From Vagococcus_D sp963518325 (GTDB lineage Bacteria; Bacillota; Bacilli; Lactobacillales; Vagococcaceae), in the NCBI RefSeq assembly GCF_963518325.1, contig NZ_CAUQJB010000001.1, positions 248,001 to 312,000 on the forward strand: 64,000 bases of DNA. The letters are read 5' to 3'. Shown one piece after another: positions 36,071 to 43,709 of this stretch (positions within the stretch are counted from its first letter, which is position 1; each line of letters begins with the position of its first letter). Both the position numbers and the translations under genes were made by a program. The notes under the pieces were generated by a model, which saw only the letters and a list, made by a program, of their open reading frames with translations, had not been told where the DNA came from and searched no databases.

Positions 36071-37465
36071 ATGTCAAAAAAAATAAGTTTTATGGAAGCT
36101 GCGTTAATCATTATTACAATGTTGGGAATCATTGGAATCAGTGTGATTCATTTTGGTCTTTCACCGACTACTCCCATTATTTTTGTTTTAGGATTATTGA
36201 TAATATGGGGAAAATGTCGAAGATTCACCTGGCATGAAATTCATGAGGGAATCCAAGAAGGAGTTACCACAGGAATAATTCCGATGCTTATCTTTTTATT
36301 AATAGGAGCGCTAATTGCTAGTTGGATTGCTGCAGGTATCATACCTGCAATGATGGTAGTTGGCTTTAAATTAGTCAGTGTCAGTATTTTTGTTCCCTCT
36401 ACCTTTTTAGTTTGCGCCATTATTGGCACCTCTATCGGCAGTGCCTTTACAACCGCTTCAACGGTTGGTTTGGCACTGATGGGAATGGGACTCTCTCTGG
36501 GCTTTAACCCTGCCCTAATAGCAGGTGCGGTCATTTCAGGATCCGTCTTCGGTGATAAAATGTCGCCACTTTCTGATACAACCAATCTTGCGGCCGCTGT
36601 AGCAGGTACTGATCTATTTAAGCATATTCGCAACATGATGTGGACGACTATTCCAGCATTTGTTATCTCATTAATTTTATTTTATCTATTGGGTAGTCAA
36701 GCCAGCATCCAGTCGTCTCAAAATGAAATCAGTCATTTGACCAACATTTTAGAGAAGCATTTCACCATGGGTTGGTGGTCAACGATTCCAATTCTCGCCA
36801 TGATCGGTTGTTCCTTGACAAGAGTTCCAGCTATTGCCACCTTATTGTTGAATATCGCCTTGTCATTAGGACTGTTTATTGCTCAATCTCCCAATGTGAC
36901 CTTAAGCGCAATAGCCGAAATTATTGAGAATGGCTTTATTTCAAAGACAGGTGTTTCAAACATTGATTCATTATTAAGTCGCGGAGGCCTGAGCAGTATG
37001 TTAGGTGCTATTTCATTAATTATTCTGACTCTCTCTCTCGGCGGATTGCTGATGAAATTTGGTCTCATTCACCGTTTGATGGCACCTCTCTCAAACAAAT
37101 TAACCACGGCTACCGGTTTAGTGACCGCTACGGTCATTGGTGGTGCCTTAGCGAATATTATGATTGGTGAACAGTATTTATCGATTATTTTACCAGGAAA
37201 AGCTCTAAAGCCTTCTTTTGATAAAAGTGACTTGGATGAGGTTGTCTTATCCCGAGCTCTGGAAGATTCAGGGACCGTCTTAAACACTTTGATTCCATGG
37301 GGAGTTAGTGGTGTATTCATGGCAAATACATTAGGGGTCAGTACCATTGCCTACTTGCCCTTCTGCTTTTTTAGCCTCCTTTGCCCCATTCTGTCAATCC
37401 TTTCCGGCATGACAGGTGTCGGAATCAAAAAGAAAACTCCCAATCGCATAATTAACCAAAAATAA
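36071..37465 (+). CDS. nhaC: NhaC-family Na+/H+ antiporter-like transporter (tyrosine-linked)
   Basis: A 464-residue inner-membrane transporter with about 11-12 hydrophobic segments and NhaC-family blocks (GTSIGSAFTTASTVGLALMGMG, GAVISGSVFGDKMSPLSDTTNLA, LSRALEDSGTVLNTLIPWG). The start at 36071 is eight bases after GGAGG, which covers the earlier ATG. NhaC-family members can exchange Na+, H+ and organic substrates. Being under a T-box argues that this one moves an amino acid, probably tyrosine, or serves tyrosine metabolism. Confidence 0.88.
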   Translation: MSKKISFMEAALIIITMLGIIGISVIHFGLSPTTPIIFVLGLLIIWGKCRRFTWHEIHEGIQEGVTTGIIPMLIFLLIGALIASWIAAGIIPAMMVVGFKLVSVSIFVPSTFLVCAIIGTSIGSAFTTASTVGLALMGMGLSLGFNPALIAGAVISGSVFGDKMSPLSDTTNLAAAVAGTDLFKHIRNMMWTTIPAFVISLILFYLLGSQASIQSSQNEISHLTNILEKHFTMGWWSTIPILAMIGCSLTRVPAIATLLLNIALSLGLFIAQSPNVTLSAIAEIIENGFISKTGVSNIDSLLSRGGLSSMLGAISLIILTLSLGGLLMKFGLIHRLMAPLSNKLTTATGLVTATVIGGALANIMIGEQYLSIILPGKALKPSFDKSDLDEVVLSRALEDSGTVLNTLIPWGVSGVFMANTLGVSTIAYLPFCFFSLLCPILSILSGMTGVGIKKKTPNRIINQK

Positions 37466-37639
37466 TTAACTGATTAACTGTCACTAATATTTTCTACTAC
37501 TTCCATTTGAATGCAACCAAACAAGCTGGGACATAAAGTCGTTTTGCTCCAAAGACTGCACAAGTTTCGATGCCCCTCATTTCTAAGGTCTTTACGATGC
37601 GCCTTCTTTCATCTTTATTTTTGCACTACAGTTATTCAC

Positions 37640-38095
37640 ATTTCAACAGATCCATTTTGATCTGGATAGACTTCAATATCAGAATAAGAGGCCATCATCT
37701 ATGCCGTTTCAGAACCTGAATCAAGTAATTTATTACTTGATTCCACTTGCCAGTTTTCAAGATCAGGAGTAAGATATGTGCCCTTTCGGCTTGGTTTTTG
37801 CAAACAAAAACCACCCAAGTTCCAACTGGCACTAGGTAGACCACATCCTCTTTGGGACTTCACGTGTCGAGACAAGTAATCAAACGCCTTAGAATTATGA
37901 TCCTCCGTATTATAAACACTCATTCCGATTAAACCAAAAGATGCCTGATTCATTAACGGAATTAACTCTAAACGTTTTCCTGTCATCATAAATTCCTGCC
38001 ACTATATTATGTTGATTGGTCATTGAACGTTTCATTCCAATGACGTCGAATCCATCTTTTGTTGTATAACTTGCTTCTAACGCCACAACACTCCT
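37640..38095 (-). pseudogene. Decayed GyrI-like effector-binding protein
   Basis: Fragments in different frames on the minus strand read in order like a GyrI/AraC-effector domain: DGFDVIGMKRSM (about 38020-38060), KRLELIPLMNQASFGLIGM (about 37910-37980), ASWNLGGF, then SDIEVYPDQNGSVEM ending in a stop (about 37645-37680). Frameshifts and stops separate them, and no intact gene remains. Confidence 0.6.
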
Positions 38096-38108
38096 CTTTA
38101 ATAGATTA

Positions 38109-38159
38109 GTTACTAACTCAAGGATAGCAGTATCTCAAGTTAGTAACCTCTCTTTTTTT
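38109..38159. terminator. Terminator-like inverted repeat
   Basis: GTTACTAACT / AGTTAGTAAC arms are followed by seven T on the plus strand. It lies downstream of the minus-strand DUF1349 gene; its original function is unclear. Confidence 0.45.
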
Positions 38160-38180
38160 ACAAAGAAATGCGCGCTTTTC

Positions 38181-38756
38181 TTAAACCTCTCCCGACCTGA
38201 CATTTTTAGCCTGGATTTCTCCCAAACTAATTTCTTCAAATAAAACACTAGTCCCTTCACCTAATGGCGACTGGGCGACAAATCCAACTTTTACGCTAGG
38301 CCCACAATCCATGCCAAAGTAGCGCGCCATAAAAAAATCTTCACCATTATAGGAATAGTGAAAACCAAATAAATCGCCTTTTCGAACCATTTGTAAATAA
38401 ACAGTCCCACCATCAATATTGACCCCATTGGCATCATCTGACAATCCCTTAGTTACCACTGAGACGACTGACTGAGTTCCAATATCAGTTTTCTCAAAAC
38501 AAAGCTTTCCCCAAAGGGTGGAATCTTTCAAAAAAAACAAACAACCTGCATCATAAATCCCTCTGAAATCTGGTGAGACTTTTGCTCGCAAGACAAAGTC
38601 ACCAGTCACATCTCGATAATAAAAAGCCCCATTTTCTGTGACCTCCTCATTTTCCGGATTGACAAAGAAATCCGACTTCGGTAACGCTGTCATTTCTAAG
38701 GAATCCTCTGTCATCACCTCTACGTTTGACTCATTTAACCATTTAAACCCATTCAT
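38181..38756 (-). CDS. DUF1349 (concanavalin A-like) protein
   Basis: A 191-residue soluble beta-sandwich protein matching the DUF1349 pattern: MNGFKWLNES at the start, then TDFFVNPENEEVTEN-like and DAGCLFFLKDSTLWGKLCFE, YSYNGEDFFMARYF and VGFVAQSPLGEG blocks. The start at 38756 has GGAGG seven bases upstream. Members may bind or process carbohydrates, but the role is unproven. No operon partner is intact; the neighbours on both sides are gene remnants. Confidence 0.8.
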   Translation of the reverse strand: MNGFKWLNESNVEVMTEDSLEMTALPKSDFFVNPENEEVTENGAFYYRDVTGDFVLRAKVSPDFRGIYDAGCLFFLKDSTLWGKLCFEKTDIGTQSVVSVVTKGLSDDANGVNIDGGTVYLQMVRKGDLFGFHYSYNGEDFFMARYFGMDCGPSVKVGFVAQSPLGEGTSVLFEEISLGEIQAKNVRSGEV

Positions 38757-38950
38757 CACTCTTCCTCCATTCATATCAAGCCCTTGAGACTTTGATGACC
38801 AAAATAAACGTGTTTTGCTCATCGACAATAGTGACCTCTATCTACCAATTAACCATCTCAGCAAGGAGTTGAACAATCGACAAACCTATGACAAATGACT
38901 CGTTTGCTCCTGCGTAAAAGTTCAATCAAAGAATCAAGCTCTCCCCCCAT

Positions 38951-39160
38951 TCAGTTAATGTTGCTAAAACTTATTCTGATGGCTAACTCAGTCATTTCCA
39001 CTTTGATAGAACAATTACCAACGCCATGATTTAAAGTATTTTTAATTAGGTTACTGTAGATCCGTGGGTAAATCTTTCGGTCACCTAATAATACCATTGA
39101 CTCCTCAGAATGCTCAATACTTAGTTGGATAATTTTTTCCTGCAACTCGTCACAATACAC
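38951..39160 (-). pseudogene. Histidine-kinase remnant (ATPase N-box fragment)
   Basis: A short minus-strand frame reads DRKIYPRIYSNLIKNTLNHG, which matches the N-box of sensor kinases, and stops soon after ISFSNIN. The rest of the kinase is not readable; in-frame stops flank the fragment. It is a decayed gene. Confidence 0.5.
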
Positions 39161-39494
39161 GACCAGCTGATTTTGTCACACAACAATTAGAGTGATTTTT
39201 TGAGAGTAATCAGCAAAATCAAGCAATACAATCATTTACTTCCCAATCTCAATGCCGTCACAAAAATCGATATCATCCTTAACTGTAATGGCGATAATTA
39301 GACTTTCAAAAGTTAAACAAACATGGACCATACAGGCTTTACGTTTCCAGCAACTAGCATCACGAATGAGAGTCATAAAGGTAAATTGAAATCAAAAAAA
39401 ATTATTTAACAATTTAGCAATTTTTTCATGCACTAATTCATAAAAAATCAGTCCCTAGTCTGACTTATTTTTCTTTTCTCAATGATAAACTAAT
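39161..39494. other. Degraded or non-coding region upstream of the FMN-binding gene
   Basis: No usable frame; may hold further kinase debris on the minus strand. The right end carries an extended -10 (TGA-TAAACT, about 39483-39491) for the next operon. Confidence 0.4.
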
Positions 39495-39518
39495 ATAAAC
39501 GAGAGAGTTCTCGTTTAT
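39495..39518. promoter_or_regulatory. Perfect inverted repeat, putative TetR operator
   Basis: Arms ATAAACGAGA and TCTCGTTTAT with a 4-base centre lie just after the -10 box and before the ribosome site of the FMN-binding/TetR operon. Confidence 0.75.
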
Positions 39519-39541
39519 TTTGAGAAAGCAGGAGATCATGA

Positions 39542-39928
39542 ATGAAGAAAAAAATAATTACTTTTTTGCTAGCTAGTTGTTTAATTGGTGCTTGTCTATA
39601 TGGAGGTGTCTTTCTAATTTACCAATCGCGAGTAAAAGCTATCACCTTATCACACCAAGATCTTAAAAACGTCGACGATGGTAATTATTCAGGGACTTAT
39701 AACGCACTCTTTGTCCAAGCGGCTGTTACTGTCAAGGTAAAGAATCATCGGTTTACAGCAATTAACTTGGATAAGCATATCTATGATCGCGGCGAAAAAG
39801 GACGCGACATTATCGATCGTGTCTTAAATGCCCAAAGTACCGATGTTGATACCATTAGTGGTGCAACCAACAGCTGTAATGTTATACTGAAATCAATCGA
39901 AAATGCCATTGATAAAGGAGCCAATTAA
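39542..39928 (+). CDS. Membrane-anchored FMN-binding-domain protein
   Basis: A 128-residue protein with an N-terminal membrane helix (about 5-27) and an external FMN-binding domain ending in the flavinylation motif DTISGAT (Thr about 109). Covalent FMN is attached by ApbE-type transferases in such domains; they pass electrons at the membrane surface. AGGAG supports the start. It is followed one base later by a TetR gene and preceded by a palindrome, so it is probably repressed by that TetR. Confidence 0.85.
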   Translation: MKKKIITFLLASCLIGACLYGGVFLIYQSRVKAITLSHQDLKNVDDGNYSGTYNALFVQAAVTVKVKNHRFTAINLDKHIYDRGEKGRDIIDRVLNAQSTDVDTISGATNSCNVILKSIENAIDKGAN

Positions 39929-39929
39929 A

Positions 39930-40520
39930 ATGCCAAAAGTATCAGAGGCGCATAAAGAAGAGATGCGCCGAAAAATCAGAGCCAGCGCTAAAGCCCTTTT
40001 TTTGCAAAAAGGTTTCCGAGCAGTCACCATGAAAGATATTGTGACAGCTTCCGGCTTAAGTTTTGGCGCTGTCTATTCCTATTACAGCAATACTTCCGAT
40101 ATTTTTCTCGTGCTAAAACAGGAAGAAATTCTAACGGACCATTCACATTATCAGCTCATGTTAACTGCAACAAACAAAGCAGAGTTTGTGGGACAATTTC
40201 TAACCTTTCTGACCGAGCGATTGTCCCATCTCGAAAACACCCTTGTACCAGCTACCTATGATTACTTAACCTTTGTGGCAAAAGGTGCTCATCACACGGC
40301 CATCAGCGACATCGTCTACAGGGAATTGGAGCAGCAGATTTATGATGTCCTACAACAAGGTGAGAAGGCCGGCTTAATAAACACAGAGTCGATCGAGACC
40401 ATTGCTAACTTTTTACTAGTCTATGTGGAAGGGCTTTACTTTCAACAAGCCTTCGTTGATTCACCTCCAACAACTAAATCCCTCAAAAGTCTTGGAATTA
40501 TTTTGAATCAGATACTGTAA
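39930..40520 (+). CDS. TetR-family regulator
   Basis: A 196-residue regulator with an N-terminal helix-turn-helix (about 12-58; FRAVTMKDIVTASGLSFGAVYSYYSN). The start at 39930 comes one base after the preceding stop, with AAGGAG inside the previous gene. It is co-transcribed with the FMN-binding gene and is the likely binder of the upstream palindrome. The ligand is unknown. Confidence 0.9.
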   Translation: MPKVSEAHKEEMRRKIRASAKALFLQKGFRAVTMKDIVTASGLSFGAVYSYYSNTSDIFLVLKQEEILTDHSHYQLMLTATNKAEFVGQFLTFLTERLSHLENTLVPATYDYLTFVAKGAHHTAISDIVYRELEQQIYDVLQQGEKAGLINTESIETIANFLLVYVEGLYFQQAFVDSPPTTKSLKSLGIILNQIL

Positions 40521-40786
40521 ATTCTATAGCTAAATCAAGAGAATAACTACATCAGCTTTTATTATATAGTTGATGCTACAGTACTCACTTTGATAGAAGT
40601 TCACATACTTTAAGCTTTATCGTTTTATCTTAAAGCAGAGGAAAAAAACAATACAAAATTCCAGTCATTCCGTATTTTAGTCTGCTTAATTCCGTATATT
40701 GCAGGCTCATTTATTGGCATGAGTTAACTTTTTAAGATGTTTTTAGAGAAACTTGCCAAAAAAACGACTTTATTTTCCGATAACCA
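40521..40786. other. Non-coding region
   Basis: No gene or RNA element is supported; AT-rich with short weak hairpins. Confidence 0.4.
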
Positions 40787-40815
40787 TTGACCTTTCGACT
40801 GATAACCGCTAGCAT
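40787..40815 (+). promoter_or_regulatory. Promoter TTGACC-17-TAGCAT
   Basis: -35 at 40787-40792 and -10 at 40810-40815, upstream of the NmrA-like gene. Confidence 0.6.
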
Positions 40816-40849
40816 TAAAGGTGAGGCTATTACGAAAGGATGGGATTTT

Positions 40850-41479
40850 ATGAAGATTGGAATTATTGGGGCAACTGGTAAGCAGGGAAATCTAATTTTA
40901 CTCGAAGCGTATCGACGCGGTCACGACGTAACGGCACTGATCAGAGATCAACGAAAGTTAAAGCATGAGGTACCCTATATTGAAAAAGAATTATATGACT
41001 TGGCACCCACTGAATTGGAAGGTTTTGACGCAGTCGTAGATGCCTTTAACGCACCTGCCATTATGCCGCAACTTCATCAAACCTCTCTGAGACACATTAC
41101 GAAAGTTGTCAAAGATTTAGACACAAAATTATACGTGGTTGGCGGCGCTGGTAGTTTGTACATCGATCCTAGCAAGACAACACGTCTGTCTGAAACTCCT
41201 GACTTCCCTGAATCTTTTAAGCGAACTGCGGATAGTATGGCAGCTGCCTTAGATGAATTAAGAGTGAGTAAAGCAACTAATTGGATTTACGTTAGCCCTG
41301 CTGCCAATTTTGATTTTGAGGGCCCGAAAACTGGGGAGTATCAATTAGCAGGCGAGGTATTGACATTAAATAGTCAAGGCGAAAGCTATATCAGCTACGC
41401 TGATTATGCCATTGGTATGTTGGATTTGATTGAAAGCGGCAAGCATAATAAAGAGCGGGTTTCACTCGTTTCGAAATAA
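40850..41479 (+). CDS. NAD(P)-binding NmrA-like oxidoreductase
   Basis: A 209-residue Rossmann-fold protein beginning MKIGIIGATGKQGNLI, the dinucleotide-binding motif of the atypical NmrA/YwnB-like SDR group. VVGGAGSLYIDPS and WIYVSPAANF blocks are typical. The start at 40850 has AAAGGA nine bases upstream. Members act as quinone or flavin reductases or as redox sensors. It is a single gene with its own promoter and terminator. Confidence 0.85.
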   Translation: MKIGIIGATGKQGNLILLEAYRRGHDVTALIRDQRKLKHEVPYIEKELYDLAPTELEGFDAVVDAFNAPAIMPQLHQTSLRHITKVVKDLDTKLYVVGGAGSLYIDPSKTTRLSETPDFPESFKRTADSMAAALDELRVSKATNWIYVSPAANFDFEGPKTGEYQLAGEVLTLNSQGESYISYADYAIGMLDLIESGKHNKERVSLVSK

Positions 41480-41482
41480 GCG

Positions 41483-41515
41483 AAACAGGTTGATGATAAT
41501 CAGCCTGTTTTTTTT
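41483..41515 (+). terminator. Terminator of the NmrA-like gene
   Basis: AACAGG-TGA / TCA-CCTGTT stem followed by eight T. Confidence 0.85.
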
Positions 41516-41615
41516 AGATTTCCCTATGAACCGCTAGGGAAATCCTATTGATTCGGATATCCCACTTTCACTTGACCTTACAAAAATGTTAGGCACTCGT
41601 TAGTTTCTTCTATGG

Positions 41616-41643
41616 TTGATTTCCCTGTTTTACCGCATAATGA
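41616..41643 (+). promoter_or_regulatory. Probable promoter of the YxeA-like gene (TTGATT-16-TAATGA)
   Basis: -35 at 41616-41621 and -10 at 41638-41643, 16-base spacer. Confidence 0.4.
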
Positions 41644-41677
41644 TATTAGTATTAAATGATGGATTAGGAGAGAAAGC

Positions 41678-42031
41678 ATGAAAAAACTTTTGGCAATTGT
41701 ATGTATCTTTATTATCGGGGCAGGTCTTGGTTTGTATCACTATTATTATGGTGGGAGTGCTTATTATACTAAAATAAATAGTTCTGGCAAAGAAATTACG
41801 CAGATTGTTGACCAAACAAAAGAAGAAATGAAAGACTATGAATACTCTCAACCTGCTTTCAATGATAAAGGCGATGAACGTCATCTGACCTTCAATGGCT
41901 CGATTGGTCGGCCGCTTAAACTCAATTCCTACCTCAAACTCAAGGTCAATCGACTCAAAGGTGTCGTCAGTTGGGAAGAAATGAAGAAAAGTGATGTTCC
42001 TAAAAAAGCCTTATCTCATTTAAATAATTAG
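41678..42031 (+). CDS. YxeA-family (DUF1093) small exported protein
   Basis: A 117-residue protein with a single N-terminal membrane helix or uncleaved signal (about 3-21) and the DUF1093 pattern YYTKI, DYEYSQPAFNDKGDERHLTFNG, LKLNSYLKLKVNRLKGVVSWEEM and VPKKAL. AGGAGAG precedes the ATG. The fold is a small OB-like barrel of unknown role; in Bacillus yxeA lies near peptide-stress ABC genes. It is monocistronic with a bidirectional terminator. Confidence 0.85.
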   Translation: MKKLLAIVCIFIIGAGLGLYHYYYGGSAYYTKINSSGKEITQIVDQTKEEMKDYEYSQPAFNDKGDERHLTFNGSIGRPLKLNSYLKLKVNRLKGVVSWEEMKKSDVPKKALSHLNN

Positions 42032-42058
42032 AAAAAACTCACTAGGTGAGTTTTTTTT
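42032..42058. terminator. Bidirectional terminator
   Basis: AAAACTCAC / GTGAGTTTT with a TAG loop and flanking A/T runs. Confidence 0.85.
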
Positions 42059-43232
42059 AGCTTAATAACCATTCGTACATCTGGTCATTGCTGTCATATG
42101 CTGCGCCATTTTGGCAATGTAAGTCTGAAGAAAACCTATCCTTATCAAATAAAATTAATTGTTTAGTCTCTGCAGGGATTTTACTAAAAAATGTTTGCCC
42201 ATGTCGATAATCGTAATAATTATCATGTTTAGCAAGAAATACTAAACAATCCGTTGTCAGCTGACGATACGCTATTTCTTCATTGAAGTTCTGGCAAATT
42301 TCCAGTAAATTATTTAAACCAGTCCCACCAAATACCCACTTTGCCTGTTCGATTTGCCAATTTAAAAACTTATTTTGTCTTATGTAAATGGAACATATCT
42401 TTTCCAACACAGATGGAAAGCCTTTTTCCAGAAAACCATGTAAAAAATAAGGCAATGATTTTTTTATTGAATCAATCATTGAGGGAAAATAATTATACAA
42501 GACAATTTTATCAAATAACTCATCATCTAAGCTAGCCCCTCGTGCTATTAAAAGGCCACCTAAGGATATGCCCACGCCGATTTTCGGGCCTATTAACCGG
42601 TAGTGAGCTTGATAAAAATCAACTACTACTCGTGCGACTTGTTGCCAATCAGCTTCAAAAGGCATCTGATAGTTCCGAATCACACTGGACTGCCCCGGAC
42701 CTTCGTATAAAATCACATTATAGCCATTGGCCAAAGCACTTACCACATTTGTAAAGTAAAGTTCTTCCAGTAAAGCATCAAACCCACCGCATATGTATAA
42801 GATTCCCAATGAGGGTTGCTCTGTTCGAAAGAAAAGTGTCCGTAATTCTACCTTCTGATAGCTCAGATTGTGTTGAGTAAATGCAACATTTTTACATGCT
42901 AAGCCTCGGTAAAATAAATCAACTGACTGCTGGTAAACCTCTTCTTTACGCGGATCATTCGGTGGTAAAAAAAATTCCGCTCCTTGATAATAACGACTGG
43001 CTCTTAAAAAGGCATTTCCCTGGGCTTCTTTGCCCTGAAAGGATTCTCCTCGTTGGGCTAATTTACTTGCAAAACTCTCCCACTCCTTATACCAAGATTC
43101 ATAGCTGCCATCTTTTATTTTTTCAGTTACTGCTGCAACTTCCCCATAATCAGCTCCTCCACTAGGTGTGTACCACAATAATCGCGTTGCTTCAAACTCC
43201 ATCTCGGCATTCTTAAAGAAATGTTGTTTCAT
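42057..43232 (-). CDS. Alpha/beta hydrolase (FrsA/dihydroxypseudooxynicotine-hydrolase-like)
   Basis: A 391-residue protein with an N-terminal helical cap (about 1-130) and a C-terminal alpha/beta-hydrolase fold. The nucleophile Ser is in GVGISLGG, the oxyanion-type segment is YICGGFDALLEE, and NVILYEGPGQ is typical of the group. The likely acid is the Asp in LAKHDNYYD and the base His is in DLHCQNGA. AAGGG fits the start at 43232. It is divergent from an HxlR regulator 78 bases away, which probably controls it. The substrate is unknown. Confidence 0.82.
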   Translation of the reverse strand: MKQHFFKNAEMEFEATRLLWYTPSGGADYGEVAAVTEKIKDGSYESWYKEWESFASKLAQRGESFQGKEAQGNAFLRASRYYQGAEFFLPPNDPRKEEVYQQSVDLFYRGLACKNVAFTQHNLSYQKVELRTLFFRTEQPSLGILYICGGFDALLEELYFTNVVSALANGYNVILYEGPGQSSVIRNYQMPFEADWQQVARVVVDFYQAHYRLIGPKIGVGISLGGLLIARGASLDDELFDKIVLYNYFPSMIDSIKKSLPYFLHGFLEKGFPSVLEKICSIYIRQNKFLNWQIEQAKWVFGGTGLNNLLEICQNFNEEIAYRQLTTDCLVFLAKHDNYYDYRHGQTFFSKIPAETKQLILFDKDRFSSDLHCQNGAAYDSNDQMYEWLLS

Positions 43233-43310
43233 TCTATCATTCCCTTTCAACTTCTACTATAATTAAAAGTATATGGAATAAAAATAAACTTGAAAAGAAG
43301 GTACTTTTAC

Positions 43311-43667
43311 GTGTCTACTAACAATCAATGCGAACAAGATCGCCGCTTACGTGAGCTGGCCCTTCCTCTTTTAGGCAAATGGGCTCCCTTTATTTTGATT
43401 TTATTAGCTCGTCAGCCCCATAGTTTTGCTGACTTAGAACGAGCTATCGAAGGTATTTCAAGAAAAGTTCTTAATGAAAATTTAGTTCAGTTACAAATGT
43501 CTGGATTGGTTTTGAAAGAGGGACAGCCTTCAACAGGGTTTCCTGTCAGCTATGAGCTAACAAAACTTGGCATAAGTAGTTTAGTCGTCTTGGAGTCACT
43601 CAAATCATGGCTCATCGCCCATGAGAAGGAACTTATTTTTAATCAGCAATCCTTTAATACTAAATAA
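43311..43667 (+). CDS. HxlR-family regulator
   Basis: A winged-helix protein of about 118 residues with the HxlR pattern LPLLGKWAPFILILLA and FADLERAIEGISRKVLNENLVQLQMSGLV. GTG 43311 is preferred because AAGAAGG is nine bases upstream; a TTG at 43290 has no ribosome site. HxlR proteins commonly respond to electrophiles or redox signals and regulate an adjacent enzyme, here the divergent hydrolase. Confidence 0.88.
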   Translation: MSTNNQCEQDRRLRELALPLLGKWAPFILILLARQPHSFADLERAIEGISRKVLNENLVQLQMSGLVLKEGQPSTGFPVSYELTKLGISSLVVLESLKSWLIAHEKELIFNQQSFNTK

Positions 43668-43709
43668 GACTGGCTCCTCATGAGGAAGTCAGTCTTATTG
43701 TTATTTTTT
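43663..43709. terminator. Bidirectional terminator
   Basis: AATAAGACTG / CAGTCTTATT with inner CCTC/GAGG and a T-run on the plus side. Confidence 0.85.

Noticed and set aside
37510..37530. CTGGGACATAAAGTC motif and the similar inverted GGGACAG near 31557 as an IS or repeat end
   Set aside because: The matching segments are too short and no terminal repeats or target duplications were found.
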